Part shown: positions 42,450-49,875 of the stretch, in pieces
Layout of the letters: each line of letters starts with the position of its first letter
How positions within the stretch are numbered: the first letter of the stretch is position 1
Source of the DNA: Pseudolysinimonas yzui
GTDB taxonomy: Bacteria > Actinomycetota > Actinomycetes > Actinomycetales > Microbacteriaceae
Assembly: GCF_014653215.1 (NCBI RefSeq)
Contig: NZ_BNAI01000001.1
Coordinates: 62,001-126,000 of the forward strand
Direction of reading: 5' to 3'
DNA length: 64,000 bases
Made by a program: the position numbers and the translations under genes
The notes under the pieces: model-generated
Database searches by the model: none
Seen by the model: the letters and a program-made list of their open reading frames with translations, nothing else
Told to the model about the DNA's origin: nothing

Positions 42450-43814
42450 ATGAACGCCCGGGACACCTGGATCGGCGACTGGCGCGCCGCCCTGCAACGC
42501 AGCGGCGCGGTCGATGACGCCGACGCCGACGAACTCGAAAGCCACCTCCGCGACCAGATCACCGAACTCGAGAGCGTCGGCCTGACCGACGAGGAGGCGT
42601 TCCAGATCGCGGTCGGGCGGCTCGGCAAGGTCGACCAGCTCACCGCCGAGTACGCCCGCGAACACGGCGATCGGATGTGGAAGCAGCTCCGCGCGCCGGC
42701 CCCCGACACGCCGGGGCGGCTCTCGATCGCGGTGATGCTCGCGTTCGCGGCGCTCGCCGCCGCCATCGTGCTGATCGCCCGGTTGCTGGCGTCCTCGACG
42801 GCGAGCGACGTGCTGCTGCTCAACGGACCGATCTCGCCCTGGTTCATCCGCGATCTCGGACTCTTCGTTCTGCCGGTGCTGGCCGCCTACTTCGTGGTCG
42901 TGCGCCGCACCCCCACGCGCCGGGTGCTCGTGCTCGCCGCCGGCGTCGCGGTGCTCGCGCTCGCCGTCAACCTCTTCCCCTACGCGCCGGGGTCGGCGAG
43001 CGACCAGCTCGTGTGGATCCACCTGCCCGTCGCCCTGTGGTTCGTCGTCGGGATCGCGTACGCCGGTCGCGAGGCGCTGTCGTCCGCTCGACGGATGGAT
43101 GTCATCCGCTTCAGTGGGGAGTGGGCGATCTACTACGCCCTCATCGCCCTCGGCGGTCTCGTGCTGCTCGGGCTCACCATCCTCGTTCTCACCCCGATCG
43201 CCCCCGACCTCATCATCGAAGACCTCATCGGCTGGATCGCCCCGGCGGGAGCGGCCGGAGCGGTCGTCGTGGCCGCGTGGCTCGTCGAGGCGAAGAAGAG
43301 CATCATCGAGAACCTCGCCCCGGTGCTCACCGCGATCTTCACGCCGCTGTTCGCCGTGATGCTCGTCGTCGCCGCGGTCGGCTACGCCGTCACCGGCCTC
43401 GGCCGCGACTTCGACCGCGACCTGCTGGCCGTCTTCGACGTGCTGCTGCTCGTCGTGCTGGGCCTCGTCGTCTACGGAATCTCGGCCCGCTCGGCGACGC
43501 AGCGCGCCGGACTGATGGACGTCATCCGCCTCGTCGCCGTCGTCGCGGCGATCGCCCTCGACCTCCTCGTGCTCGTGGCGATGCTCGCCCGCATCGGCGA
43601 CCTCGGCTTCACCGTCAACCGCGCGGCGGCGCTCGGTCTCAACCTGGTGCTGCTCGTCAACCTCGTCGGCACCGCCTGGTTCACCGCCACCCTGCTCGCC
43701 GGCCGCAGCCGCCCCGTTCAGCTCGAAAGGTGGCAGACCGCCTACCTACCGGTGTTCCTCGGTTGGGTGCTCGTCGTCATCCTCGTGCTCCCACCGCTGT
43801 TCGCGTTCGCCTGA
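42450..43814 (+). CDS. Multi-span membrane protein with N-terminal permease-prefix (HAAS-like) domain
   Basis: In this 454-residue protein residues 1-75 form a small helical domain (WRAALQRSGAVDDADADELESHLRDQI, then LTDEEAFQIAVGRLG) that often accompanies PadR regulators. About ten hydrophobic helices follow (80-450). No transport motif is recognised. It is co-transcribed with padR. It may be a signal-sensing or permease-like protein; that is inference. Confidence 0.78.
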   Translation: MNARDTWIGDWRAALQRSGAVDDADADELESHLRDQITELESVGLTDEEAFQIAVGRLGKVDQLTAEYAREHGDRMWKQLRAPAPDTPGRLSIAVMLAFAALAAAIVLIARLLASSTASDVLLLNGPISPWFIRDLGLFVLPVLAAYFVVVRRTPTRRVLVLAAGVAVLALAVNLFPYAPGSASDQLVWIHLPVALWFVVGIAYAGREALSSARRMDVIRFSGEWAIYYALIALGGLVLLGLTILVLTPIAPDLIIEDLIGWIAPAGAAGAVVVAAWLVEAKKSIIENLAPVLTAIFTPLFAVMLVVAAVGYAVTGLGRDFDRDLLAVFDVLLLVVLGLVVYGISARSATQRAGLMDVIRLVAVVAAIALDLLVLVAMLARIGDLGFTVNRAAALGLNLVLLVNLVGTAWFTATLLAGRSRPVQLERWQTAYLPVFLGWVLVVILVLPPLFAFA

Positions 43815-43852
43815 GCGACGGCCGATGCCCGAGATCGAGCGAACCGGCAGTT

Positions 43853-43935
43853 GACCAAATCAAGGAGATTCGCGTCGGTCGGACGACAGCTCCGTAGCAC
43901 CTGGGGCCGCAGTCAGCGATCTCCTTGATTTGGTC
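43853..43935. repeat. 83-base palindromic element with 17-base perfect arms
   Basis: GACCAAATCAAGGAGAT (43853-43869) and its exact reverse complement (43919-43935) enclose 49 bases. The stem extends inward by three pairs past a bulged T. There is no T-run, so a simple intrinsic terminator is unlikely; it may be a dispersed palindrome or an RNA hairpin after the gene ending at 43814. Confidence 0.65.
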
Positions 43936-43993
43936 GAAGTGTTCACCACCTTCTGCGAACACACTTCCCGCCAGGGGTCAAGCGGGACTGCCC

Positions 43994-43999
43994 TACCCT
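43994..43999 (+). promoter_or_regulatory. Candidate -10 box of the small membrane protein at 44007
   Basis: TACCCT lies 7 bases before the ATG at 44007, supporting both the start and the reality of this short gene. Confidence 0.4.
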
Positions 44000-44006
44000 G
44001 TCGGTC

Positions 44007-44228
44007 ATGGCCACCGTTCAGCCCCTCGCTCTGATCCTTTTCGTGGCCTTTGGTGCTTCGGGTCTCGCGGTCAGCTCGTTCGCGGTGGCAGGGCTCGTCG
44101 TGCGGCTGCGCGGCAAGGTCCCTTCCCGTGCTCTCATGGTCGGCTTCTTGGTGAGCGGAGGGGCGACGATCGTGATCACGGTCGCCATGGGCGTCGCAAT
44201 TGGCCTTGGGCTAGTCGTCAAGGTGTGA
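44007..44228 (+). CDS. Small two-helix membrane protein
   Basis: This 73-residue protein has two hydrophobic helices (about 5-33 and 44-70) joined by a short basic loop (RLRGKVPSR), so it is an inner-membrane hairpin with the loop probably inside. A -10-like box 7 bases upstream and a strong hairpin directly after the stop frame it as a one-gene unit. The family is not recognised. Confidence 0.6.
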   Translation: MATVQPLALILFVAFGASGLAVSSFAVAGLVVRLRGKVPSRALMVGFLVSGGATIVITVAMGVAIGLGLVVKV

Positions 44229-44229
44229 A

Positions 44230-44259
44230 CGTCCTGCTCGCTCACGCGAGCGCAGGACG
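44230..44259 (+). terminator. Stem-loop after the small membrane protein gene
   Basis: CGTCCTGC (44230-44237) pairs with GCAGGACG (44252-44259), and TCGC with GCGA inside. It starts 2 bases after the stop codon. No T-run follows, so it is a hairpin of terminator position but not the classical form. Confidence 0.5.
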
Positions 44260-44311
44260 GGTTGTGGAAACCTTTCCCGCCGGGGCGTCTGCCCGAGGCA
44301 CGATGCTCACC

Positions 44312-44416
44312 ATGAAGACGGTCGGGAGAAAGCTCGCGGCGAGGGCTACGGAGGAACGCGAAGATGTTCCGGGCTGGGTGCTGATCTCGCTGATGACCTC
44401 AGGCCCGACCCAGTGA
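44312..44416 (+). pseudogene. Truncated copy of the Tad pilin-like gene
   Basis: These 34 codons start MKTVGRKLAARATEEREDVPGWVLISLMT and then end in SGPTQ. The intact gene at 46174 begins MKTRGRIAKKVLEERGDVPGWVLISLMT and continues into a hydrophobic pilin helix. The DNA match is strongest over the GTTCCGGGCTGGGTGCTGAT core and breaks after CTGATGAC. The helix is lost, so the copy is a remnant of a duplication or rearrangement. Confidence 0.7.
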
Positions 44417-44447
44417 GCCTCGGTAAGTCGCCACCGATTCGACCCAA

Positions 44448-44453
44448 TAGCCT
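44448..44453 (+). promoter_or_regulatory. Candidate -10 box of the lipoprotein at 44460
   Basis: TAGCCT lies exactly 6 bases before the GTG at 44460; leaderless transcription is likely. Confidence 0.45.
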
Positions 44454-44459
44454 CGGAGC

Positions 44460-44840
44460 GTGCCCAGGTCAAGCGTGCTCGTCGGATCAATCGTCGTTTC
44501 CGGTTTGGTTCTATCAGGCTGTGCGAGTGCGGCCACATTCACCATCGAGGGCTCCTGGCAGTTCCCAACATCCGCGGCTGGAGCGGTTTGGGCCGCACCA
44601 TGCGAATACCCGGACGGATCGGTCACCGTGCGCGATGACCGCGGACAGGAACTCGGCGTTGGCGAGTTGACGCATTCTGCCTATGGCCTTGTGGACGGTC
44701 ACGCGGTCTGCAATGCCTACTTCAAGATCGACGGCGTCCCTGAGGCGGCCGATTCGTTCCTTTTCAGCGTGCCTGGATACGACGACCCGACGGCATACAG
44801 CCGTGACGAGGTTGATCTCGTGACGATCACGAGCCCCTAA
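44460..44840 (+). CDS. Small lipoprotein of unknown function
   Basis: This 126-residue protein has a signal peptide with lipobox L-S-G-C (about residue 21). The mature part is a compact, probably beta-rich domain with two cysteines that may pair (APCEYPDGS and HAVCNAYF). Codon use is less GC-biased than in the heme or Tad genes. The -10 box 6 bases upstream decides the GTG start. No family is recognised. Confidence 0.65.
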   Translation: MPRSSVLVGSIVVSGLVLSGCASAATFTIEGSWQFPTSAAGAVWAAPCEYPDGSVTVRDDRGQELGVGELTHSAYGLVDGHAVCNAYFKIDGVPEAADSFLFSVPGYDDPTAYSRDEVDLVTITSP

Positions 44841-44928
44841 CGGCTCTGGGTGCGGGGCCTGGACGGGTGAACACGACCGGCCCAGACCTTACGGACCAGT
44901 CCGCGGAAGCGGAGGCCAGCCGCGAGCG

Positions 44929-45861
44929 CTAAACGTGCGGGATGTTGAAAGAGGTGCGCGTGAGCGGGCCTGAAGAGTTCGCTCGCAGCACGAGCCCCTC
45001 GATCTGTGCCGCGTCGAGGAGAACGATTCGACGGGGCTCGCAGGGGAGGCCGTTGCGGAGGCGAGCAGCGTCCCACAGTGACTGGATCACCTTTACTATC
45101 GCGGCGGCGATCTCCACGGCGACGGGAGGGTCGAGCCACCGAGCGGACCGCCGCCACTCGCGCGCTTTCGTGGCCTTGTCCACGAGTTCGGCATCGAGAA
45201 CTTCAAGCGTTGGCCCGGCCTGAGAAAATCCGCTCCCGTCCTCGGCTGTCAACGAAAACATCATGGGTCCAGCAAGGATCGCTAGCCCGTGCTTTGCACT
45301 GTTGTAGAACGGAGCATCCTCGCGAACTGTTCGCGCCGCGTAGCGAATGAGTGCGATGAGCCCTTTCTCGTGACTTTCCCACGCCTCCGCTGTGCAAGCT
45401 GGATTGAACTCAGCCGCGGTCTTGGACGCGGTGAACGTGAGCAGAAGGTCTGTGACTCTTTTCGGATTGCGCAGGTCTTCTCGTAGGAGGTCAGTGGCGG
45501 ATGGAAACACTCCGGGTCCACGAAGTTTCGAGATCGCGAGCCATGGGCATGGTTCTGCGAATGCGTGAGCAAGATACAGCCGGAGGAGGGCCTCGCAAGC
45601 GTGATGCAGAAGTACCGTCGATTCGAGAGCGGCGTATCGATCTCGGACCTCTTCGGGGTCGCTTGTCCAGGAATACGTCCGTTCGCCATAGCGCCGTCGT
45701 TGACGTGCGGGTCGAGGGCGGCCTGTCTCGCCGATCATCGTGAGAAGCGACCACAGCCGATTGTCTAGGTACTCGGCGGGCTCCGCGCGGTAGAAGTCTC
45801 GATTCAGGTCTGCGAACGCACTCGCATGAATGTCAGGCGGCGGCGGCGGTTTCGGCTTCAC
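44929..45861 (-). CDS. Uncharacterised helical protein with a HEPN-like R-x4-H motif
   Basis: This 310-residue soluble protein has an R94-L-Y-L-A-H99 motif in a helix headed by LLHHACEALL, and a later N-S-A-K-H-G at 187-192. Both resemble features of HEPN-type helical domains, many of which are RNases. The frame is open to 46071, but GTG at 45861 has GGAAGGA 7 bases upstream. Its base composition is lower in GC than flanking genes. No toxin, antitoxin or defence partner is recognised beside it. Function unknown. Confidence 0.6.
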   Translation of the reverse strand: MKPKPPPPPDIHASAFADLNRDFYRAEPAEYLDNRLWSLLTMIGETGRPRPARQRRRYGERTYSWTSDPEEVRDRYAALESTVLLHHACEALLRLYLAHAFAEPCPWLAISKLRGPGVFPSATDLLREDLRNPKRVTDLLLTFTASKTAAEFNPACTAEAWESHEKGLIALIRYAARTVREDAPFYNSAKHGLAILAGPMMFSLTAEDGSGFSQAGPTLEVLDAELVDKATKAREWRRSARWLDPPVAVEIAAAIVKVIQSLWDAARLRNGLPCEPRRIVLLDAAQIEGLVLRANSSGPLTRTSFNIPHV

Positions 45862-45877
45862 GCGCCGATCCTTCCAC

Positions 45878-46120
45878 TCACGTCCGTCTGACAGCAGACG
45901 CCCAGACCCATGCGGCGAGGTTCGTCCCGTCGCGCTTCGCGAACTCGACCCGGATGGCGCGCTCTGTCCAGGCGGTCGCCACGATCCGCGCCTCGCGGAA
46001 GAGCACCCATGCCGATACCTGGACCGGCTCGCGAGGTTCGGTGACGCGCTCGCCGACCTGGAGACAGCCATCCGATCTGGGGTGCTTGGGTCGCCTAGTT
46101 CGGGAGTCGTTCGTCGTCAC
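45878..46120 (-). CDS. Small hypothetical protein upstream of the HEPN-like gene
   Basis: This 80-residue protein contains a run of likely beta strands (VQVSAWVLFREARIVATAW, then IRVEFAKRDGTNLAAWVWA). GTG start, stop 16 bases before the next gene on the same strand. No family recognised; inclusion rests on position, spacing and the strand-like pattern. The longer frame reading from 46324 crosses the pilin gene and is not credible. Confidence 0.4.
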   Translation of the reverse strand: MTTNDSRTRRPKHPRSDGCLQVGERVTEPREPVQVSAWVLFREARIVATAWTERAIRVEFAKRDGTNLAAWVWASAVRRT

Positions 46121-46173
46121 CACCTGTGGACTACTTCGGACCGTCCGCGTCGACTTGCGCAACCCTGTTGCCC

Positions 46174-46347
46174 ATGAAAACCAGGGGAAGAATCGCCAAG
46201 AAGGTTCTCGAGGAGCGTGGCGACGTTCCGGGCTGGGTGCTGATCTCCTTGATGACGGCGGGCCTCGTGATCGCGATCTGGGCGATCGCCGGGCCGGCGC
46301 TGGGGGCGATCTTCGAGAGCGCACTCGCTCGCGTCACCGGGTTCTGA
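46174..46347 (+). CDS. Tad/Flp pilin-like protein (DUF4244 type)
   Basis: This 57-residue protein has a short basic, charged head (MKTRGRIAKKVLEERGDV) then one long hydrophobic helix (PGWVLISLMTAGLVIAIWAIAGPALGAIF). This matches the small pilin-like gene found after tadC in actinobacterial Tad loci. A prepilin-peptidase site is not obvious. ATG at 46174 is chosen because the remnant copy at 44312 begins at the same Met. It is followed by three TadE/G-type genes. Confidence 0.75.
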   Translation: MKTRGRIAKKVLEERGDVPGWVLISLMTAGLVIAIWAIAGPALGAIFESALARVTGF

Positions 46348-46351
46348 GTCG

Positions 46352-46738
46352 ATGCCCAGGCTCCGCGACGAGTCGGGCTCGGCGGTCGTCGAGTTCACCC
46401 TCGTCGGGGTGCTGCTGACGATCCTGACGCTCGCCGTCATCCAGCTCGGTCTCGCGCTGCACGTGCGCAACACGGTGCTGGATGCCGCTGCCGAGGGCGC
46501 GCGGTTCGGGGCGCTCGCCGACAACGCGCCCGCCGATGGGGTCGCCCGCACCCGCACCCTCATCACGGAGGCGATCGGGGCCGAGTATGCGACCGACATC
46601 ACGGTCGGCACGGGTGACTGGATGGGGCATCCCGCGGTGACGGTGACGGTGCGCACGACGCTGCCGGTGGTCGGGCTGCTCGGGGTCGGGGGAGCGCTGG
46701 AGGTGTCGGGTCATGCGGCGATCGAGACGCTGGATTGA
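46352..46738 (+). CDS. tadE: TadE-family minor pilin
   Basis: This 128-residue protein has the TadE N-terminal signature: a D-E-S-G-S-A-V-V-E-F head then a hydrophobic helix (TLVGVLLTILTLAVIQLGLAL), ending in a periplasmic strand-rich domain. TadE-type minor pilins help Flp pilus assembly. It starts 4 bases after the pilin stop. The next gene begins inside its 3' end. Confidence 0.88.
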   Translation: MPRLRDESGSAVVEFTLVGVLLTILTLAVIQLGLALHVRNTVLDAAAEGARFGALADNAPADGVARTRTLITEAIGAEYATDITVGTGDWMGHPAVTVTVRTTLPVVGLLGVGGALEVSGHAAIETLD

Positions 46739-47186
46739 CGCCGTCGTCGCCCGTGTCGCGCGCGACGACGGCTCGGCGGCGATCGAGTTCATCACGGTCG
46801 GGATGCTGCTGCTCGTTCCCACGGTCTATCTGGTGATCGCGCTGTCGTCGATCCAGAGCGCGTCGTTCGCCGTCGAAGGGGCGGTTCGGCACGCGGCGCG
46901 GGTGTTCGTGCAAGCCGAGACGGTCGCGCAGGGGCAGGCGGCGGCGTCCCGGGCGGTCGCGGTGACACTCGCCGACTACGGACTCGACGCCGACGACGCT
47001 CAGGTCGTCATCACCTGCCGGCCGAACCCCGCGGACTGCCTGACCCGGCGCGGCTACGTCACCATCACGATCACGACGGTCGCTCCGCTTCCGTTCTTTC
47101 CCGCGGTGCTCGACGCCGACATCCCGCCGGGGGTTCCGATCGACGCGGTCGCGACCGAGCAGGTGTCGCGGTTCGCCGGCTCATGA
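46713..47186 (+). CDS. TadE-like protein
   Basis: This 157-residue protein repeats the TadE layout: D-D-G-S-A-A-I-E-F, hydrophobic helix (ITVGMLLLVPTVYLVIALSS), then an outside domain with two cysteines (ITCRPNPADC). It overlaps tadE by 26 bases; GGAGG 9 bases upstream supports ATG 46713. It is a likely minor pilin partner of tadE. Confidence 0.85.
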   Translation: MRRSRRWIDAVVARVARDDGSAAIEFITVGMLLLVPTVYLVIALSSIQSASFAVEGAVRHAARVFVQAETVAQGQAAASRAVAVTLADYGLDADDAQVVITCRPNPADCLTRRGYVTITITTVAPLPFFPAVLDADIPPGVPIDAVATEQVSRFAGS

Positions 47187-47626
47187 TGCGCGCGCGGCGG
47201 ATGAGCGACGAGGAGGGATCGACCCTCCCGCTGGTGGCGGGATTCGGCGCCCTCGCTCTCGCCCTCGTGCTGGTCGCGGCCGCCGCATCCTCGCTCTACC
47301 TGGAACGCAAACAGCTGTTCACCCTCGCCGACGGCGCCGCACTCGTCGGGGCTGAAGCTTTCGACCTCTCCGAGGTGACCGTCACCGACGGGCGGCCGGG
47401 AGTGCGGCTCGAGCCCGCCGACGTTCATCGCGACGTCGCGGCGTTTCTCGCCTCGACGCCCAACGGCGGATTCGAGCAGCTCGTGCTCGAGCAGGCGACC
47501 ACCCGTGACGGCGAGACGGCGACGGTGACCCTGTCGGCGATCTGGCGTCCGCCGATCGTGACGGTGTTCTTCCCGGAGGGCGTGCGCATCGAGACCACGG
47601 CGACCGCTCGTGCGGTGTTCGGGTAG
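47183..47626 (+). CDS. TadG/Rv3654-like secreted protein of the Tad cluster
   Basis: This 147-residue protein has a short head E-E-G-S-T-L-P-L, a hydrophobic helix (VAGFGALALALVLVAAAASSL) and LADGAALVGAEAF, the pattern of the TadE-like protein in the actinobacterial helicase/secretion neighbourhood. ATG overlaps the previous stop. Last gene of this Tad block; it is convergent with a DnaJ-NERD gene. Confidence 0.82.
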   Translation: MMRARRMSDEEGSTLPLVAGFGALALALVLVAAAASSLYLERKQLFTLADGAALVGAEAFDLSEVTVTDGRPGVRLEPADVHRDVAAFLASTPNGGFEQLVLEQATTRDGETATVTLSAIWRPPIVTVFFPEGVRIETTATARAVFG

Positions 47627-47628
47627 AG

Positions 47629-48594
47629 CTACACGTACTGCGCGGCACCCTGCACGCGGGTGCGCACCTCGAAGTGGTCGGTGCCGCCGAACGCGACACC
47701 GGCGGCGCGGGTCTGCACCAGATCGGCCAGGCGGGCGCGCTGCACCAGGAAGGCGCGCGCACCCCGCACGGTGCCGAGCGCGACGACCCCTTCGGCGCTG
47801 GTGTCGTCGGGGATGACGATCGCGAGAGCGGTGAACCGCACCTTCGCCTGACGTTCGAAGCGCCGCGCACGGCCGGCGAGGTCGTGCATCGGCCGCTCGT
47901 CGGGGCGGATGCCGGGGCCGATGAGGTCGCCGCGTCGCGTCGCCACGTGGTCGCCCCAGTCTTCGCTGAGCATCGCCCACAGCCCGGTGGGTCCGAGCAC
48001 GATGTGGTCGATCTTGCCGGCGCCTCCGCGGGCCGGGTCGCTGAGCACGTCATGCCACACCGTGAAGCCGATCCCGAGACCGGCGAGCACGACGGCCGTC
48101 TCCTCCTCGGCGATCGCGCAGGCGAGCAGGTGCCGGATCTCGCCCGGCGCCGACCGCACGAGCGTCGGGTCATAGGGGTTGGGGATCGCGGCGCCGCGCC
48201 CGACCCACTCCTGCAGCAGGGCGAGGTACTGCTCGCGGTACCAGCCGCCAGGATGCCCGTGTGTGCGCGCCTGCGGACGCGACGCGCTCGCCCGCTTGGC
48301 GGGGGCCGCGGGTGCCCAGGTGCGACTGGGGGTGTCGGAATCGCGAGCAGCGCCGGAGTCGTACGCCGAGCGCGCCTCCGGGGTTCCCACCTGTTCCCAG
48401 GCACGCTGCACCCGGTCGAAGTCGACCGCCTTGCCGCCCGTATCGGGATGGGTCTCGCGCAAGCGGCGCCGGTACGCCCGCCGCAGCTCCGCGTGACTCG
48501 CCTGCTCCGAGACGCCGAGCACCGCGTAGGGGCTTCGGGCGAGCGGGCTGGGCACCCGGCCATTCTCTGTCATCGGAGGGCGGGTCTCCGCCAT
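47629..48594 (-). CDS. DnaJ-domain protein with a NERD-like C-terminal domain
   Basis: In this 321-residue protein residues 18-75 form a J domain with the H-P-D motif (THPDTGG), which stimulates Hsp70 ATPases. After a linker, residues about 170-215 carry G-K-I-D-H-I-V-L-G-P-T-G-L-W-A, the core of the NERD nuclease-related fold. A basic tail follows. ATG at 48594 overlaps the MFS stop by one base (TGATG); a second ATG 7 codons later is possible. Confidence 0.78.
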   Translation of the reverse strand: MAETRPPMTENGRVPSPLARSPYAVLGVSEQASHAELRRAYRRRLRETHPDTGGKAVDFDRVQRAWEQVGTPEARSAYDSGAARDSDTPSRTWAPAAPAKRASASRPQARTHGHPGGWYREQYLALLQEWVGRGAAIPNPYDPTLVRSAPGEIRHLLACAIAEEETAVVLAGLGIGFTVWHDVLSDPARGGAGKIDHIVLGPTGLWAMLSEDWGDHVATRRGDLIGPGIRPDERPMHDLAGRARRFERQAKVRFTALAIVIPDDTSAEGVVALGTVRGARAFLVQRARLADLVQTRAAGVAFGGTDHFEVRTRVQGAAQYV

Positions 48595-49841
48595 CAGGCG
48601 GAGGCGTCGTGCCCGGGACGCGACGACACGAACCTCGGCACGAAGTACCGCAGTATCGCCGCGCCGACCAGCCCGATTCCCCCGAGCACGCCGACCCCGA
48701 TCGACAGGCTGAATGCCGCGGTGAGCGCGGTGACCAGCACCGGCGCGCCGGCTCCGCCGAGGTCGGTCGTGAACCGCCAGGCGCCGAGGAACGGTGCGGG
48801 GTTGCGCCGGTCGGCGAGGTCGGCGCCGAGGGTCATCAGGATGCCGGCGCCGAGCCCGTTGGAGAGGGCCAGGAACAGCGCGATGCCGATGTACCAGCCG
48901 ACCCGCGCGTCGAGGTCGTGGGTGAAGGCGAGCGCGATGAGCCCGACCGAGAGCCCGATGGCGCAGGGCAGGATCGTCCAGAGCCGGCCGAAGCGGTCCA
49001 TGATCCAGCCGCCGAGGAAGAACAGCGAGAAGTCGATGGCGGCGGCGACGCCGATCACGAGCGACGTGGTCGCCTCGTCGAGGCCGATGCTGATCGCCCA
49101 CACGGGCAGCACCACCTGGCGCACTTGCCGCAACCCGGAGAGGATCGCCGAGCCGACGCCGATCGTGAGCAGCACGTTCCGTTGTGCGGCGAGCGTCGCC
49201 CACAGCCCGACGGCTTCCGCCCGCACCTCGGTCTCACCCGAGGTCTGCGGCCCGCGCACCACCGCGGCGGCGGGGTCGCGCAGCACGAGCAGCACGGTGG
49301 CGGCGGCGAAGCAGCACACCGCCAGCAGCACCACCACGCTCGCCGGCTCGCCGGTCGCCGCGAGCAGCGCCGCGCCCACGAGCGGACCCGCGACGGCACC
49401 CAGCCGGTTGCTGCCGCCGAGCGTCGCGAGGGCACGTGCCCGCGAGCGTAACGGCACGAAACTCGTCATGAACGCGTGGCGGGCCAGTCCGAACGACGCC
49501 CCGGCGATGCCGAGCAGCAGCACCCCGAGACCGAGCACGGCCGGATGCGGCGCGAGCAGCATCGCGACGACGGCGACCAGCGCCAGGCCGGTCGCGGCGA
49601 TCATCGCGCGGCGCTCCCCGATGCGGGCGACGAGGGCACCGCTCGGGATGTCGCCGAGCAGCTGCCCGACGACGAGCATCGAGGCGATGAGCGCGGCGGC
49701 GCCGAGATCGCTCCCCAGATCCTGGGCGAGCGCCGGGATGACGGGGATGATCGCGTACTGCCCCATCGAGAACACGATTGTCGGCAGAAAGACGACCGCA
49801 ATGACGGATCTCCAGCGGAACGGGCGGTCGGACGGAACCAT
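48594..49841 (-). CDS. MFS transporter
   Basis: This 415-residue major-facilitator protein has twelve hydrophobic helices and the motif A-like loop G-D-I-P-S-G-A-L-V-A-R-I-G-E-R-R after helix 2. It diverges from prfB with a 34-base gap holding both promoters. It is coupled to the DnaJ-NERD gene by a one-base stop/start overlap. Drug or metabolite efflux is likely; the substrate is unknown. Confidence 0.87.
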   Translation of the reverse strand: MVPSDRPFRWRSVIAVVFLPTIVFSMGQYAIIPVIPALAQDLGSDLGAAALIASMLVVGQLLGDIPSGALVARIGERRAMIAATGLALVAVVAMLLAPHPAVLGLGVLLLGIAGASFGLARHAFMTSFVPLRSRARALATLGGSNRLGAVAGPLVGAALLAATGEPASVVVLLAVCCFAAATVLLVLRDPAAAVVRGPQTSGETEVRAEAVGLWATLAAQRNVLLTIGVGSAILSGLRQVRQVVLPVWAISIGLDEATTSLVIGVAAAIDFSLFFLGGWIMDRFGRLWTILPCAIGLSVGLIALAFTHDLDARVGWYIGIALFLALSNGLGAGILMTLGADLADRRNPAPFLGAWRFTTDLGGAGAPVLVTALTAAFSLSIGVGVLGGIGLVGAAILRYFVPRFVSSRPGHDASA

Positions 49842-49875
49842 CGGCTCTCACGTTACGCCGTAGTCTGAGGAGGTC

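Noticed and set aside
43853-43935. Intrinsic terminator
   Set aside because: The stem is strong but the loop is 49 bases and no T-run follows on either strand.
45289-45768. Plus-strand short frames over the HEPN-like gene
   Set aside because: They lack a good ribosome binding site, lie antisense to a longer frame with a strong one, and show no domain.
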